Below, in pieces: positions 12,014 through 25,060 of a DNA stretch of 41,932 bases. The notes beneath the pieces were generated by a model, which saw only the letters and a program-made list of their open reading frames with translations, ran no database searches and was not told the origin of the DNA. The stretch spans positions 1 through 41,932 of the forward strand of contig NW_003129600.1 of NCBI RefSeq assembly GCF_000003605.2, in the 5' to 3' direction. Within the stretch, counting starts at the first letter, position 1. Every line of letters begins with the position of its first letter. The stretch is from Saccoglossus kowalevskii. Lineage: Eukaryota; Hemichordata; Enteropneusta; Harrimaniidae. The position numbers and the translations under genes are program-made.

Positions 12014-13297
12014 CCACTAGCTGACAATCACAAATGCACTGGTCATGACAGAGCAGACCTTCACATCTAATACACTGTTCCACTAGCTGACAATCACAAA
12101 TGCACACGTCATGACAGAGCAGACCTTCACATCTATTACACTGTTCCACTAGCTGACAATCACAGTGCAATGGTCATGACAGAGCAGACCTTCACATCTA
12201 TTACACTGTTCCACTAGCTGACAATCACAAATGCACTGGTCATGACAGAGCAGACCTTCACATCTAATACACTGTTCCACTAGCTAACAATCACATTGCA
12301 ATGGTCATGACAGAGCAGACCTTCACATCTATTACACTGTTCTACGAGCACACAATCACAGTGCAATAGTCATGACAGAGCAGACCTTCACATCTAATAC
12401 ATTGTTCCACTAGCTGACAATCACAAATGCACTGGTCATGACAGAGCAGACCTTCACATCTAATACACTGTTCCACTAGCTAACAATCACAAATGCACAC
12501 GTCATGACAGAGCAGACTTTCAAATCTAATACACTGTTCCACTAGCTGACAATCACAAATGCACTGGTCATGACAGAGCAGACCTTCACATCTATTACAC
12601 TGTTCCACTAGCTGACAATCACAAATGCACTGGTCATGACAGAGCAGACCTTCACATCTAATACACTGTTCCACTAGCTGACAATCACAAATGCACTGGT
12701 CATGACAGAGCAGACCTTCACATCTATTACACTGTTCCACTAGCTGACAATCACAAATGCACTGGTCATGACAGAGCAGACCTTCACATCTATTACACTG
12801 TTCCACTAGTTGACAATAACAAATGCACTGGTCATGACAGAGCAGACCTTCACATCTATTACACTGTTCCACTAGCTGACAATCACAAATGCACTGGTCA
12901 TGACAGAGCAGACCTTCACATCTAATACACTGTTCCACTAGCTGACAATCACAAATGCACTGGTCATGACAGAGCAGACCTTCACATCTATTACACTGTT
13001 CCACTAGCTGACAATCACAAATGCACTGGTCATGACAGAGCAGACCTTCACATCTATTACACTGTTCCACTAGTTGACAATAACAAATGCACTGGTCATG
13101 ACAGAGCAGACCTTCACATCTATTACACTGTTCCACTAGCTGACAATCACAAATGCACTGGTCATGACAGAGCAGACCTTCACATCTATTACACTGTTCC
13201 ACTAGTTGACAATAACAAATACACTGGTCATGACAGAGCAGACCTTCACATCTATTACACTGTTCCACTAGCTGACAATCACAAATGCACTGGTCAT
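12014..13297 (+). repeat. Satellite monomers with 132 bp spaced actagttgacaataac copies
   Basis: After the end of the composite module and a segment shared with 8870-9160, this is a run of 66 bp monomers. The actagttgacaataac variant lies at 12809, 13073 and 13205, spaced 264 and 132 bp apart, that is four and two monomers. This shows a two-monomer sub-period inside the array. Confidence 0.85.
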
Positions 13298-14270
13298 GAC
13301 AGAGCAGACCTTCACATCTATTACACTGTTCCACTAGCTGACAATCACAAATGCACTGGTCATGACAGAGCAGACCTTCACATCTATTACACTGTTCCAC
13401 TAGCTGACAATCACAAATGCACTGGTCATGACAGAGCAGACCTTCACATCTATTACACTGTTCCACTAGCTGACAATCACAAATGCACTGGTCATGACAG
13501 AGCAGACCTTCACATCTATTACACTGTTCCACTAGTTAACAATAACAAATGCACTGGTCATGACAGAGCAGACCTTCACATCTATTACACTGTTCCATGA
13601 GCTGACAATCACAAATGCACTGGTCATGACAGAGCAGACCTTCACATCTATTACACTGTTCTACGAGCAGACAATCACAGTGCAATGGTCATGACAGAGC
13701 AGACCTTCACATCTATTACACTGTTCTACGAGCAGACAATCACAGTGCAATGGTCATGACAGAGCAAACCTCCACATCTATTACACTGTTCCACTAGCTG
13801 ACAATCACAAATGCACTGGTCATGACAGAGCAGACCTTCACATCTATTACACTGTTCCACTAGCTTACAATCACGAATACACTGGTCATGACAGAGCAGA
13901 CCTTCACATCTATTACACTGTTCCACTAGCTGACAATCACAAATGCACTGGTCATGACAGAGCAGACCTTCACATCTATTACACTGTTCCACTAGCTGAC
14001 AATCACAAATGCACTGGTCATGACAGAGCAGACCTTCACATCTAATACACTGTTCCACTAGCTGACAATCACAAATGCACTGGTCATGACAGAGCAGACC
14101 TTCACATCTATTACACTGTTCCACTAGCTGACAATCACAAGTGCACTGGTCATGACAGAGCAGACCTTCACATCTAATACACTGTTCCACTAGCTGACAA
14201 TCACAAATGCACTGGTCATGACAGAGCAGACCTTCACATCTAATACACTGTTCCACTAGCTGACAATCAC
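13298..14270 (+). repeat. Duplicated block 2, copy b
   Basis: This is the partner of 2050-3022, with the same gttaacaataac, ccatgagctg, tctacgagcag, cctccacatc and gcttacaatcacgaataca copies. It carries a private gagcaaacc at 13765, where copy a has gagcagacc. Confidence 0.82.
13404..13469 (+). repeat. Reference monomer, T class, 66 bp
   Basis: This is a representative consensus copy carrying T at the centre of tctaTtac. Counted from ctgacaatc to the terminal cactag it is exactly 66 bp. It contains the perfect 8 bp palindrome gtcatgac, which includes TCATGA, and the junction to the next copy forms AGCT. In this class the + strand is also free of stops in one frame, because tat-tac replaces taa-tac. 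Runs of T-class copies occur around 13250-13530 and 33240-33700. Confidence 0.93.
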
Positions 14271-15177
14271 AAATGCACTGGTCATGACAGAGCAGACCTT
14301 CACATCTAATACACTGTTCCACTAGCTGACAATCACAAATGCAATGGTCATGACAGAGCAGACCTTCACATCTAATACACTGTTCCACTAGTTGACAATC
14401 AAAAATGCACTGGTCATGACAGAGCAGACCTTCACATCTATTACACTGTTCCACTAGCTGACAATCACAAATGCAATGGTCATGACAGAGCAGAGCTTCA
14501 CATCTAATACATTGTTCCACTAGCTGACAATCACAAATGCACTGGTCATGACAGAGCAGACCTTCACATCTAATACACTGTTCCACTAGCTGACAATCAC
14601 AAATGCACACGTCATGACAGAGCAGACCTTCACATCTAATACACTGTTCCACTAGCTGACAATCACAGTGCAATGGTCATGACAGAGCAGACCTTCACAT
14701 CTATTACACTGTTCTACGATCAGACAATCACAAATGCACTGGTCATGACAGAGCAGACCTTCACATCTATTACACTGTTCCACTAGCTGACAATCACAAA
14801 TGCACTGGTCATGACAGAGCAGACCTTCACATCTATTACACTGTTCCACTAGCTGACAATCACAAATGCACTGGTCATTACAGAGCAGACCTTCACATCT
14901 AATACACTGTTCCACTAGCTGACAATCACAAATGCACTGGTCATGACAGAGCAGACCTTCACATCTAATACACTGTTCCACTAGCTGACAATCACAAATG
15001 CACTGGTCATGACAGAGCAGACCTTCATATCTAATACACTGTTCCACTAGCTGACAATCACAGTGCAATGGTCATGACAGAGCAGACCTTCACATCTATT
15101 ACACTGTTCTACGATCAGACAATCACAAATGCAATGGTCATGACAGAGCAGACCTTCACATCTAATACACTGTTCCA
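14271..15177 (+). repeat. Satellite monomers; first cattacagagc copy
   Basis: These are ordinary monomers with aatgcaatggtc variants (14340, 14472), a catcaaaaatgc-type change near 14400, the tctacgatcag junction (14712, 15112), and the first copy of the cattacagagc variant (14876). That variant is not seen anywhere to the left of here. A cttcatatc copy at about 15026 recurs near 32391 and 35160. Confidence 0.83.
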
Positions 15178-16146
15178 CTAGCTGACAATCACAGTGCAAT
15201 GGTCATGACAGAGCAGACCTTCACATCTAATACATTGTTCCACTAGTTGACAATCACAAATGCACTGGTCATGACAGAGCAGACCTTCACATCTAATACA
15301 CTGTTCCACTAGCTGACAATCACAAATGCACTGGTCATGGCAGAGCAGACCTTCACATCTAATACACTGTTCCACTAGCTGACAATCACAGTGCAATGGT
15401 CATGACAGAGCAGACCTTCACATCTAATACACTGTTCCACTAGCTGACAATCACAAATGCACTGGTCATGACAGAGCAGACCTTCACATCTAATACATTG
15501 TTCCACAAGTTGACAATCACAAATGCACTGGTCATGACAGAGCAGACCTTCACATCTAATACACTGTTCCACTAGTTGACAATCACAAATGCACTGGTCA
15601 TGACAGAGCAGACCTTCACATCTATTACACTGTTCCACTAGCTGACAATCACAAATGCACTGGTCATGACAGAGCAGACCTTCATATCTAATACACTGTT
15701 CCACTAGTTGACAATCACAAATGCACTGGTCATGACAGAGCAGACCTTCACATCTATTACACTGTTCCACTAGCTGACAATCACAAATGCACTGGTCATG
15801 ACAGAGCAGACCTTCACATCTATTACACTGTTCCACTAGCTGACAATCACAAATGCACTGGTCATGACAGAGCAGACCTTCACATCTAATACACTGTTCC
15901 ACTAGCTGACAATCACAAATGCACTGGTCATGACAGAGCAGACCTTCACATCTATTACACTGTTCCACTAGCTGACAATCACAAATGCACTGGTCATGAC
16001 AGAGCAGACCTTCACATCTATTACACTGTTCCACTAGTTGACAATAACAAATGCACTGGTCATGACAGAGCAGACCTTCACATCTATTACACTGTTCCAC
16101 TAGCTGACAATCACAAATGCACTGGTCATGACAGAGCAGACCTTCA
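15178..16146 (+). repeat. Duplicated block 4, copy b
   Basis: This is the partner of 5175-6143 at an offset of 10003, with the cacaagttgac junction at 15504 and gttgacaataac at 16037. Beyond the match, a second gttgacaataac occurs at 16169, 132 bp further on, which the other copy lacks. Confidence 0.83.
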
Positions 16147-16960
16147 CATCTATTACACTGTTCCACTAGTTGACAATAACAAATGCACTGGTCATGACAG
16201 AGCAGACCTTCACATCTATTACACTGTTCCACTAGCTGACAATCACAAATGCACTGGTCATGACAGAGCAGACCTTCACATCTATTACACTGTTCCACTA
16301 GCTGACAATCACAAATGCACTGGTCATGACAGAGCAGACCTTCACATCTATTACACTGTTCCACTAGCTGACAATCACAAATGCACTGGTCATGACAGAG
16401 CAGACCTTCACATCTATTACACTGTTCCACTAGCTGACAATCACAAATGCGCTGGTCATGACAGAGCAGACCTTCACATCTAATACACTGTTCCACTAGC
16501 TGACAATCACAAATGCACTGGTCATGACAGAGCAGACCTTCACATCTAATACACTGTTCCACTAGCTGACAATCACAAATGCACTGGTCATGACAGAGCA
16601 GACCTTCACATCTAGTACACTGTTCCATGAGCTGACAATCACAAATGCACTGGTCATGACAGAGCAGACCTTCACATCTATTACACTGTTCTACGAGCAG
16701 ACAATCACAGTGCAATGGTCATGACAGAGCAGACCTTCACATCTATTACACTGTTCTACGAGCAGACAATCACAGTGCAATGGTCATGACAGAGCAGACC
16801 TTCACATCTATTACACTGTTCCACTAGCTGACAATCACGAATGCACTGGTCATGACAGAGCAGACCTTCACATCTATTACACTGTTCCACTAGCTGACAA
16901 TCACAAATGCACTGGTCATGACAGAGCAGACCTTCACATCTATTACACTGTTCCACTAGC
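16036..16960 (+). repeat. Duplicated block 7, copy a
   Basis: This block matches 33273-34197 at an offset of 17237. Shared markers are the pair of gttgacaataac copies 132 bp apart, the rare aatgcgctgg copy (16449 and 33686), ctagtacactgttccatgag (16614 and 33851), two tctacgagcag junctions, and cacgaatgc. The left part overlaps the end of block 4, and the right part overlaps the block 3 relationship, so block boundaries are nested. Confidence 0.82.
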
Positions 16961-17569
16961 TGACAATCACAAATGCACTGGTCATGACAGAGCAGACCTT
17001 CACATCTAATACACTGTTCCACTAGCTGACAATCACAAATGCACTGGTCATGACAGAGCAGACCTTCACATCTATTACACTGTTCCACTAGCTGACAATC
17101 ACAAATGCACTGGTCATTACAGAGCAGACCTTCACATCTAATACACTGTTCCACTAGCTGACAATCACAAATGCACTGGTCATGACAGAGCAGACCTTCA
17201 CATCTAATACACTGTTCCACTAGCTGACAATCACAAATGCACTGGTCATGACAGAGCAGACCTTCACATCTAATACACTGTTCCACTAGCTAACAATCAC
17301 AGTGCAATGGTCATGACAGAGCAGACCTTCACATCTATTACACTGTTCTACGATCAGACAATCACAAATGCACTGGTCATGACAGAGCAGACCTTCACAT
17401 CTAATACACTGTTCCACTAGCTGACAATCACAAATGCACTGGTCATGACAGAGCAGACCTTCACATATATTACACTGTTCCACTAGCTGACAATCACAAA
17501 TGCACTGGTCATGACAGAGCAGACCTTCACATCTATTACACTGTTCCACTAGCTGACAATCACAAATGC
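16961..17569 (+). repeat. Satellite monomers between blocks 7 and 8
   Basis: These are 66 bp monomers with one cattacagagc copy (17116), one 65 bp copy near 17300 and a tctacgatcag junction (17350). The order from 17290 to 17834 is repeated at 34658-35202 (offset 17368) and 36962-37506 (offset 19672). Confidence 0.82.
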
Positions 17570-18890
17570 ACTGGTCATGACAGAGCAGACCTTCACATCT
17601 ATTACACTGTTCCACTAGCTGACAATCACAAATGCACTGGTCATTACAGAGCAGACCCTCACATCTAATACACTGTTCCACTAGCTGACAATCACAAATG
17701 CACTGGTCATGACAGAGCAGACCTTCACATCTAATACACTGTTCCACTAGCTGACAATCACAAATGCACTGGTCATGACAGAGCAGACCTTCACATCTAA
17801 TACACTGTTCCACTAGCTGATAATCACAGTGCAATGGTCATGACAGAGCAGACCTTCACATCTATTACATTGTTCCTCTAGCTGACAATCACAAATGCAC
17901 TGGTCATGACAGAGCAGACCTTCACATCTAATACACTGTTCCTCTAGCTGACAATCACAAATGCACTGGTCATGACAGAGCATACCTTCACATCTATTAC
18001 ATTGTTCCACTAGCTGACAATCACAAATGCACTGGTCATGACAGAGCAGACCTTCACATCTAATACACTGTTCCACTAGCTGACAATCACAAATGCACAC
18101 GTCATGACAGAGCAGACCTTCACATCTAATACACTGTTCCACTAGCTGAACAATCACAAATGCACTGGTCATGACAGAGCAGACCTTCACATTTATACAC
18201 TGTTCCACTAGCTGACAATCACAGTGCAATGGTCATGACAGAGCAGACCTTCACATCTATTACATTGTTCCACTAGCTGACAATCACAAATGCACTGGTC
18301 ATGACAGAGCAGACCTTCACATCTAATACACTGTTCCACTAGCTGACAATCACAGTGCAATGGTCATGACAGAGCAGACCTTCACATCTATTACACTGTT
18401 CTACGAGCAGACAATCACAGTGCAATGGTCATGACAGAGCAGACCTTCACATCTATTACACTGTTCTACGAGCAGACAATCACAGTGCAATGGTCATGAC
18501 AGAGCAGACCTTCACATCTAATACACTGTTCCACTAGCTGACAATCACAGTGCAATGGTCATGACAGAGCAGACCTTCACATCTATTACACTGTTCTACG
18601 AGCAGACAATCACAGTGCAATGGTCATGACAGAGCAGACCTTCACATCTAATACACTGTTCCACTAGCTGACAATCACAAATGCACTGGTCATGACAGAG
18701 CATACCTTCACATCTAATACACTGTTCCACTAGCTGACAATCACAAATGCACTGGTCATGACAGAGCAGACCTTCACATCTAATACACTGTTCCACTAGC
18801 TGACAATCACAAATGCACTGGTCATGACAGAGCAGACCTTCACATCTATTACACTGTTCCACTAGCTGACAATCACAAATGCACTGGTCA
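17570..18890 (+). repeat. Duplicated block 8, copy a (1.3 kb)
   Basis: This block matches 19870-21190 at a constant offset of 2300, and much of it (17570-18760) matches 30460-31650 at an offset of 12889. Shared rare changes with the first partner are cattacagagcagaccctc (17642), ctgataatcacagtgc (17817) and two gagcatacc copies. This copy alone has an insertion in gctgaacaatc (18150) offset by a deletion in catttatacac (18191), and tcctctag at 17875. Confidence 0.84.
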
Positions 18891-19599
18891 TGACAGAGCA
18901 GACCTTCACATCTATTACACTGTTCCACTAGCTGACAATCACAAATGCACTGGTCATTACAGAGCAGACCTTCACATCTAATACACTGTTCCACTAGCTG
19001 ACAATCACAAATGCACTGGTCATGGCAGAGCAGACCTTCACATCTAATACACTGTTCCACTAGCTGACAATCACAAATGCACTGGTCATGACAGAGCAGA
19101 CCTTCACATCTAATACACTGTTCCACTAGCTGACAATCACAGTGCAATGGTCATGACAGAGCAGACCTTCACATCTATTACACTGTTCTACGATCAGACA
19201 ATCACAAATGCACTGGTCATGACAGAGCAGACCTTCACATCTATTACACTGTTCCACTAGCTGACAATCACAAATGCACTGGTCATGACAGAGCAGACCT
19301 TCACATCTATTACACTGTTCCACTAGCTGACAATCACAAATGCACTGGTCATGACAGAGCAGACCTTCACATCTATTACACTGTTCCACTAGCTGACAAT
19401 CACAAATGCACTGGTCATGACAGAGTAGACCTTCACATCTATTACACTGTTCCACTAGATGACAATCACAAATGCACTGGACATGACAGAATAGACCTTC
19501 GCATCTAATACATTGTTCCACTAGCTGACAATCACAAATGCACTGGTCATGGCAGAGCAGACCTCCACATCTAATACACTGTTCCACTAGCTGACAATC
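18891..19599 (+). repeat. Satellite monomers, ending at patch 3
   Basis: This stretch has a cattacagagc copy (18956), a catggcag copy (19021), a 65 bp copy and a tctacgatcag junction (19192). After these come the gatgacaatc and gacatgacagaatag markers of the composite module. The part from about 18780 to 19240 matches 36612-37072 at an offset of 17832. Confidence 0.82.
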
Positions 19600-19860
19600 A
19601 CAGTGGAATGGGCCTGGAAAAACAAAACTTCCCATCTAATACCCTGGTCCCCTAGCTGAAAATCCCAATGCGATGGGCATGAGAGAGAAAACCTTCTCAT
19701 CTATTACATTGTGCCCCTAGCTGACAATCACAAATGCGCTGGGCATGAGAGAGAAAACCTTCACATCTAATACACTGTTCCCCTAGCTGACAATCACAAA
19801 TGCGCACGGCATGAGAGAGCAAACCTTCCCATCTATTACACTGTTCCCCTAGCTGACAAT
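19600..19860. other. Error-rich patch 3 (substitutions to c and a)
   Basis: Four consecutive monomers show a biased set of changes: gggcctggaaaaacaaaac, cttcccatc, accctggtcccc, aatcccaatgcgatgggcatgagagag, gtgcccctag and gcgcacggcatgag. Units keep close to normal length, but many bases have become c, g or a. This substitution-rich pattern differs from the indel patches and resembles miscalled bases at the end of a trace. A divergent old patch is possible but less likely, since monomers on either side are near consensus. Confidence 0.65.
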
Positions 19861-19869
19861 CACAAATGC

Positions 19870-21190
19870 ACTAGTCATGACAGAGCAGACCTTCACATCT
19901 ATTACACTGTTCCACTAGCTGACAATCACAAATGCACTGGTCATTACAGAGCAGACCCTCACATCTAATACACTGTTCCACTAGCTGACAATCACAAATG
20001 CACTGGTCATGACAGAGCAGACCTTCACATCTAATACACTGTTCCACTAGCTGACAATCACAAATGCACTGGTCATGACAGAGCAGACCTTCACATCTAA
20101 TACACTGTTCCACTAGCTGATAATCACAGTGCAATGGTCATGACAGAGCAGACCTTCACATCTATTACATTGTTCCACTAGCTGACAATCACAAATGCAC
20201 TGGTCATGACAGAGCAGACCTTCACATCTAATACACTGTTCCTCTAGCTGACAATCACAAATGCACTGGTCATGACAGAGCATACCTTCACATCTATTAC
20301 ATTGTTCCACTAGCTGACAATCACAAATGCACTGGTCATGACAGAGCAGACCTTCACATCTAATACACTGTTCCACTAGCTGACAATCACAAATGCACAC
20401 GTCATGACAGAGCAGACCTTCACATCTAATACACTGTTCCACTAGCTGACAATCACAAATGCACTGGTCATGACAGAGCAGACCTTCACATCTAATACAC
20501 TGTTCCACTAGCTGACAATCACAGTGCAATGGTCATGACAGAGCAGACCTTCACATCTATTACATTGTTCCACTAGCTGACAATCACAAATGCACTGGTC
20601 ATGACAGAGCAGACCTTCACATCTAATACACTGTTCCACTAGCTGACAATCACAGTGCAATGGTCATGACAGAGCAGACCTTCACATCTATTACACTGTT
20701 CTACGAGCAGACAATCACAGTGCAATGGTCATGACAGAGCAGACCTTCACATCTATTACACTGTTCTACGAGCAGACAATCACAGTGCAATGGTCATGAC
20801 AGAGCAGACCTTCACATCTAATACACTGTTCCACTAGCTGACAATCACAGTGCAATGGTCATGACAGAGCAGACCTTCACATCTATTACACTGTTCTACG
20901 AGCAGACAATCACAGTGCAATGGTCATGACAGAGCAGACCTTCACATCTAATACACTGTTCCACTAGCTGACAATCACAAATGCACTGGTCATGACAGAG
21001 CATACCTTCACATCTAATACACTGTTCCACTAGCTGACAATCACAAATGCACTGGTCATGACAGAGCAGACCTTCACATCTAGTACACTGTTCCACTAGC
21101 TGACAATCACAAATGCACTGGTCATGACAGAGCAGACCTTCACATCTATTACACTGTTCCACTAGCTGACAATCACAAGTGCACTGGTCA
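19870..21190 (+). repeat. Duplicated block 8, copy b
   Basis: This is the partner of 17570-18890, 2300 bp to the right, so the two copies are close tandem neighbours. It contains the same cattacagagcagaccctc (19942) and ctgataatc (20117) copies. A single difference near the right end is ctagtac (21081) against ctaatac. From 20896 onward it also matches block 6, so block 8 and block 6 overlap here. Confidence 0.84.
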
Positions 21191-22619
21191 TGACAGAGCA
21201 GACCTTCACATCTAATACACTGTTCCACTAGCTGACAATCACAAATGCACACGTCATGACAGAGCAGACCTTCACATCTAATACACTGTTCCACTAGCTG
21301 ACAATCACAGTGCAATGGTCATGACAGAGCAGACCTTCATATCTATTACACTGTTCTACGAGCAGACAATCACAGTGCAATGGTCATGACAGAGCAGACC
21401 TTCACATCTAATACACTGTTCCACTAGCTGACAATCACATTGCAATGGTCATGACAGAGCAGACCTTCACATCTATTACACTGTTCTACGAGCACACAAT
21501 CACAGTGCAATAGTCATGACAGAGCAGACCTTCACATCTAATACATTGTTCCACTAGCTGACAATCACAAATGCACTGGTCATGACAGAGCAGACCTTCA
21601 CATCTAATACACTGTTCCACTAGCTAACAATCACAAATGCACACGTCATGACAGAGCAGACTTTCAAATCTAATACACTGTTCCACTAGCTGACAATCAC
21701 AAATGCACTGGTCATGACAGAGCAGACCTTCACATCTATTACACTGTTCCACTAGCTGACAATCACAAGTGCACTGGTCATGACAGAGCAGACCTTCACA
21801 TCTATTACACTGTTCCACTAGCTGACAATCACAAATGCACTGGTCATGACAGAGCAGACCTTCACATCTATTAAACTGTTCTACGAGCACACAATCACAG
21901 TGCAATGGTCATGACAGAGCAGACCTTCACATCTAATACACTGTTCCACTAGCTGACAATCACAGTGCAATGGTCATGACAGAGCAGACCTTCACATCTA
22001 TTACACTGTTCTACGAGCAGACAATCACAGTGCAATGATCATGACAGAGCAGACCTTCACATCTATTACACTGTTCTACGAGCAGACAATCACAGTACAA
22101 TGGTCATGACAGTGCATACCTTCCCATCTATTACACTGTTCCACTAGCTGACAATCACAAATGCACTGGACATGACAGAGCAGACCTTCACATCTAATAC
22201 ACTGTTCCACTAGATGACAATCACAAGTGCAATGGTCATGACTGAGCAGACCTTCACATCTATTACACTGTTCCACTAGCTGACAATCACAAATGCACTG
22301 GTCATGACAGAGCAGACCTTCACATCTAATACACTGCTCCACTAGCTGACAATCACAAATGCACTGGTCATGACAGAGCAGACCTTCACATCTATTACAC
22401 TGTTCCACTAGCTGACAATCACAAGTGCACTGGTCATGACAGAGCAGACCTTCACATCTATTACACTGTTCCACTAGCTGACAATCACAAATGCACTGGT
22501 CATGACAGAGCAGACCTTCACATCTATTACACTGTTCCACTAGCTGACAATCACAAATGCACTGGTCATGACAGAGCAGACCTTCACATCTAATACACTG
22601 TTCCACTAGCTGACAGTCA
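21191..22619 (+). repeat. Rest of block 6 copy b, then satellite monomers
   Basis: Up to about 21994 this repeats 8627-9430, including the cacattgcaatgg, tctacgagcacac, caatagtc and gactttcaaatc (21659) copies. Afterwards come 65 bp copies and a patch of private changes near 22095-22130 (cagtacaatgg, gacagtgcatacc, cttcccatc). From about 22210 a run resembling 9780-10170 follows. Confidence 0.82.
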
Positions 22620-23064
22620 CAAATGCACTGGTCATGACAGAGTAGACCTTCACATCTATTACACTGTTCCACTAGCTGACAATCACAAATGCACTGGTCA
22701 TGACAGAGCAGACCTTCACATCTATTACACTGTTTCACTAGTTGACAATCACAAATGCACTGGTCATGACAGAGCAGACCTTCACATCTAATACACTGTT
22801 CCACTAGCTGACAATCACAAATGCACTGGTCATGACAGAGCAGACCTTCACATCTAATACTGTTCCACTAGCTGAAAATCACAAATGCACTGGTCGTGAC
22901 AGAGTAGACCTTCACATCTATTACACTGTTCCACTAGCTGACAATCACAAATGCACTGGTCATGGCAGAGCAGACCTTCACATCTAATACACTGTTCCAC
23001 TAGCTGACAATCACAGTGCAATGGTCATGACAGAGCAGACCTTCACATCTAATACACTGTTCCA
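22620..23064 (+). repeat. Duplicated block 1, partial copy c
   Basis: This matches about 326-720 at an offset of 22294, with the gagtagacc, tgtttcactagttg and 64 bp deletion markers. It carries ggtcgtgac at 22893, a private change. The second 64 bp deletion monomer of copies a and b is absent, and the sequence passes into the block 4 start. Confidence 0.75.
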
Positions 23065-24245
23065 CTAGCTGACAATCACAGTGCAATGGTCATGACAGAG
23101 CAGACCTTCACATCTAATACATTGTTCCACTAGTTGACAATCACAAATGCACTGGTCATGACAGAGCAGACCTTCACATCTAATACACTGTTCCACTAGC
23201 TGACAATCACAAATGCACTGGTCATGGCAGAGCAGACCTTCACATCTAATACACTGTTCCACTAGCTGACAATCACAGTGCAATGGTCATGACAGAGCAG
23301 ACCTTCACATCTATTACATTGTTCCACTAGCTGACAATCACAAATACACTGGTCATGACAGAGCAGACCTTCACATCTAATACACTGTTCCACTAGCTGA
23401 CAATCACAAATGCACTGGTCATGACAGAGCAGACCTTCACATCTAATACATTGTTCCACAAGTTGACAATCACAAATGCACTGGTCATGACAGAGCAGAC
23501 CTTCACATCTAATACACTGTTCGACTAGTTGACAATCACAAATGCACTGGTCATGACAGAGCAGACCTTCACATCTATTACACTGTTCCACTAGCTGACA
23601 ATCACAAATGCACTGGTCATGACAGAGCAGACCTTCATATCTAATACATTGTTCCACTAGTTGACAATCACAAATGCACTGGTCATGACAGAGCAGACCT
23701 TCACATCTATTACACTGTTCCACTAGCTGACAATCACAAATGCACTGGTCATGACAGGGCAGACCTTCACATCTATTACACTGTTCCACTAGCTGACAAT
23801 CACAAATGCACTGGTCATGACAGAGCAGACCTTCACATCTAATACACTGTTCCACTAGCTGACAATCACAAATGCACTGGTCATGACAGAGCAGACCTTC
23901 ACATCTAATACACTGTTCCACTAGCTGACAATCACAAATGCACTGGTCATGACAGAGCAGACCTTCACATCTAATACATTGTTTCACTAGGTGACAATCA
24001 CAAATGCACTGGTCAAAGCATAGCAGACCTTCACATCTATTACACTGTTCCACTAGCTGACAATCACAAATGCACTGGTCATGACAGAGTAGACCTTCAC
24101 ATCTAATACACTGTTCCACTAGCTGACAATCACAAATGCACTGGTCATGACAGAGTAGACCTTCACATCTAGTACACTGTTCCATGAGCTGACAATCACA
24201 AATGCACTGGTCATGACAGAGCAGACCTTCACATCTATTACACTG
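23065..24245 (+). repeat. Block 4 start joined to shortened block 5
   Basis: It opens like block 4, with cacaagttgac at 23457 and a private ttcgactag at 23522. Near 23950 it takes on block 5 markers: tgtttcactaggtg, caaagcatag (24014) and two gagtagacc copies. Compared with block 5 copy a, several monomers are missing between caaagcatag and ccatgagctg. The last gagtagacc copy is fused to the ctagtacactgttccatgag ending near 24171. Confidence 0.8.
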
Positions 24246-25060
24246 TTCCACTAGCTGACAATCACAAATGCACTGGTCATGACAGAGCAGACCTTCACAT
24301 CTATTACACTGTTCCACTAGCTGACAATCACAAATACACTGGTCATGACAGAGCAGACCTTCACATCTATTACACTGTTCCACTAGCTAACAATCACAAA
24401 TGCACTGGTCATGACAGAGTAGACCTTCACATCTATTACACTGTTCCACTAGATGACAATCACAAATGCACTGGACATGACAGAATAGACCTTCGCATCT
24501 AATACATTGTTCCACTAGCTGACAATCACAAATTCACTGGTCATGGCAGAGCAGACCTCCACATCTAATACACTGTTCCACTAGCTGACAATCACAGTGC
24601 AATGGTCATGGCAGAGCAGACCTTCACATCTAATACACTGTTCCACTAGCTGACAATCACAGTGCAATGGTCATGACAGAGCAGACCTTCACATCTATTA
24701 CATTGTTCCACTAGCTGACAATCACAAATGCACTGGTCATGACAGAGCAGACCTTCACATCTAATACACTGTTCCACTAGCTGACAATCACAAATGCACA
24801 CGTCATGACAGAGCAGACCTTCACATCTATTACACTGTTCCACTAGCTGACAATCACAGTGCAATGGTCATGACAGAGCAGACCTTCACATCTATTACAT
24901 TGTTCCACTAGCTGACAATCACAAATGCACTGGTCATGACAGAGCAGACCTTCACATCTAATACACTGTTCCACTAGCTAACAATCACAAATGCACACGT
25001 CATGACAGAGCAGACTTTCAAATCTAATACACTGTTCCACTAGCTGACAATCACAAATGC
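24246..25060 (+). repeat. Composite module, copy at 24.3-25.1 kb
   Basis: It contains aatacactgg, ctaacaatc with gagtagacc (24387 on), gacatgacagaatagaccttcg, aattcactgg, catggcag, 65 bp copies, aatgcacacg and finally the gactttcaaatc marker (25013). It matches 3530-4300 at an offset of 20718. The aattcactgg substitution (24532) is shared with the copies at 26170, 26440, 27950, 29140 and 29860, which therefore form a local subfamily. Confidence 0.82.

Noticed and set aside
19126-19635. Open frame with an ATG start and a different N-terminus
   Set aside because: The ATG and the unusual first residues come from the error-rich patch at 19600-19860. The rest is the standard repeat.
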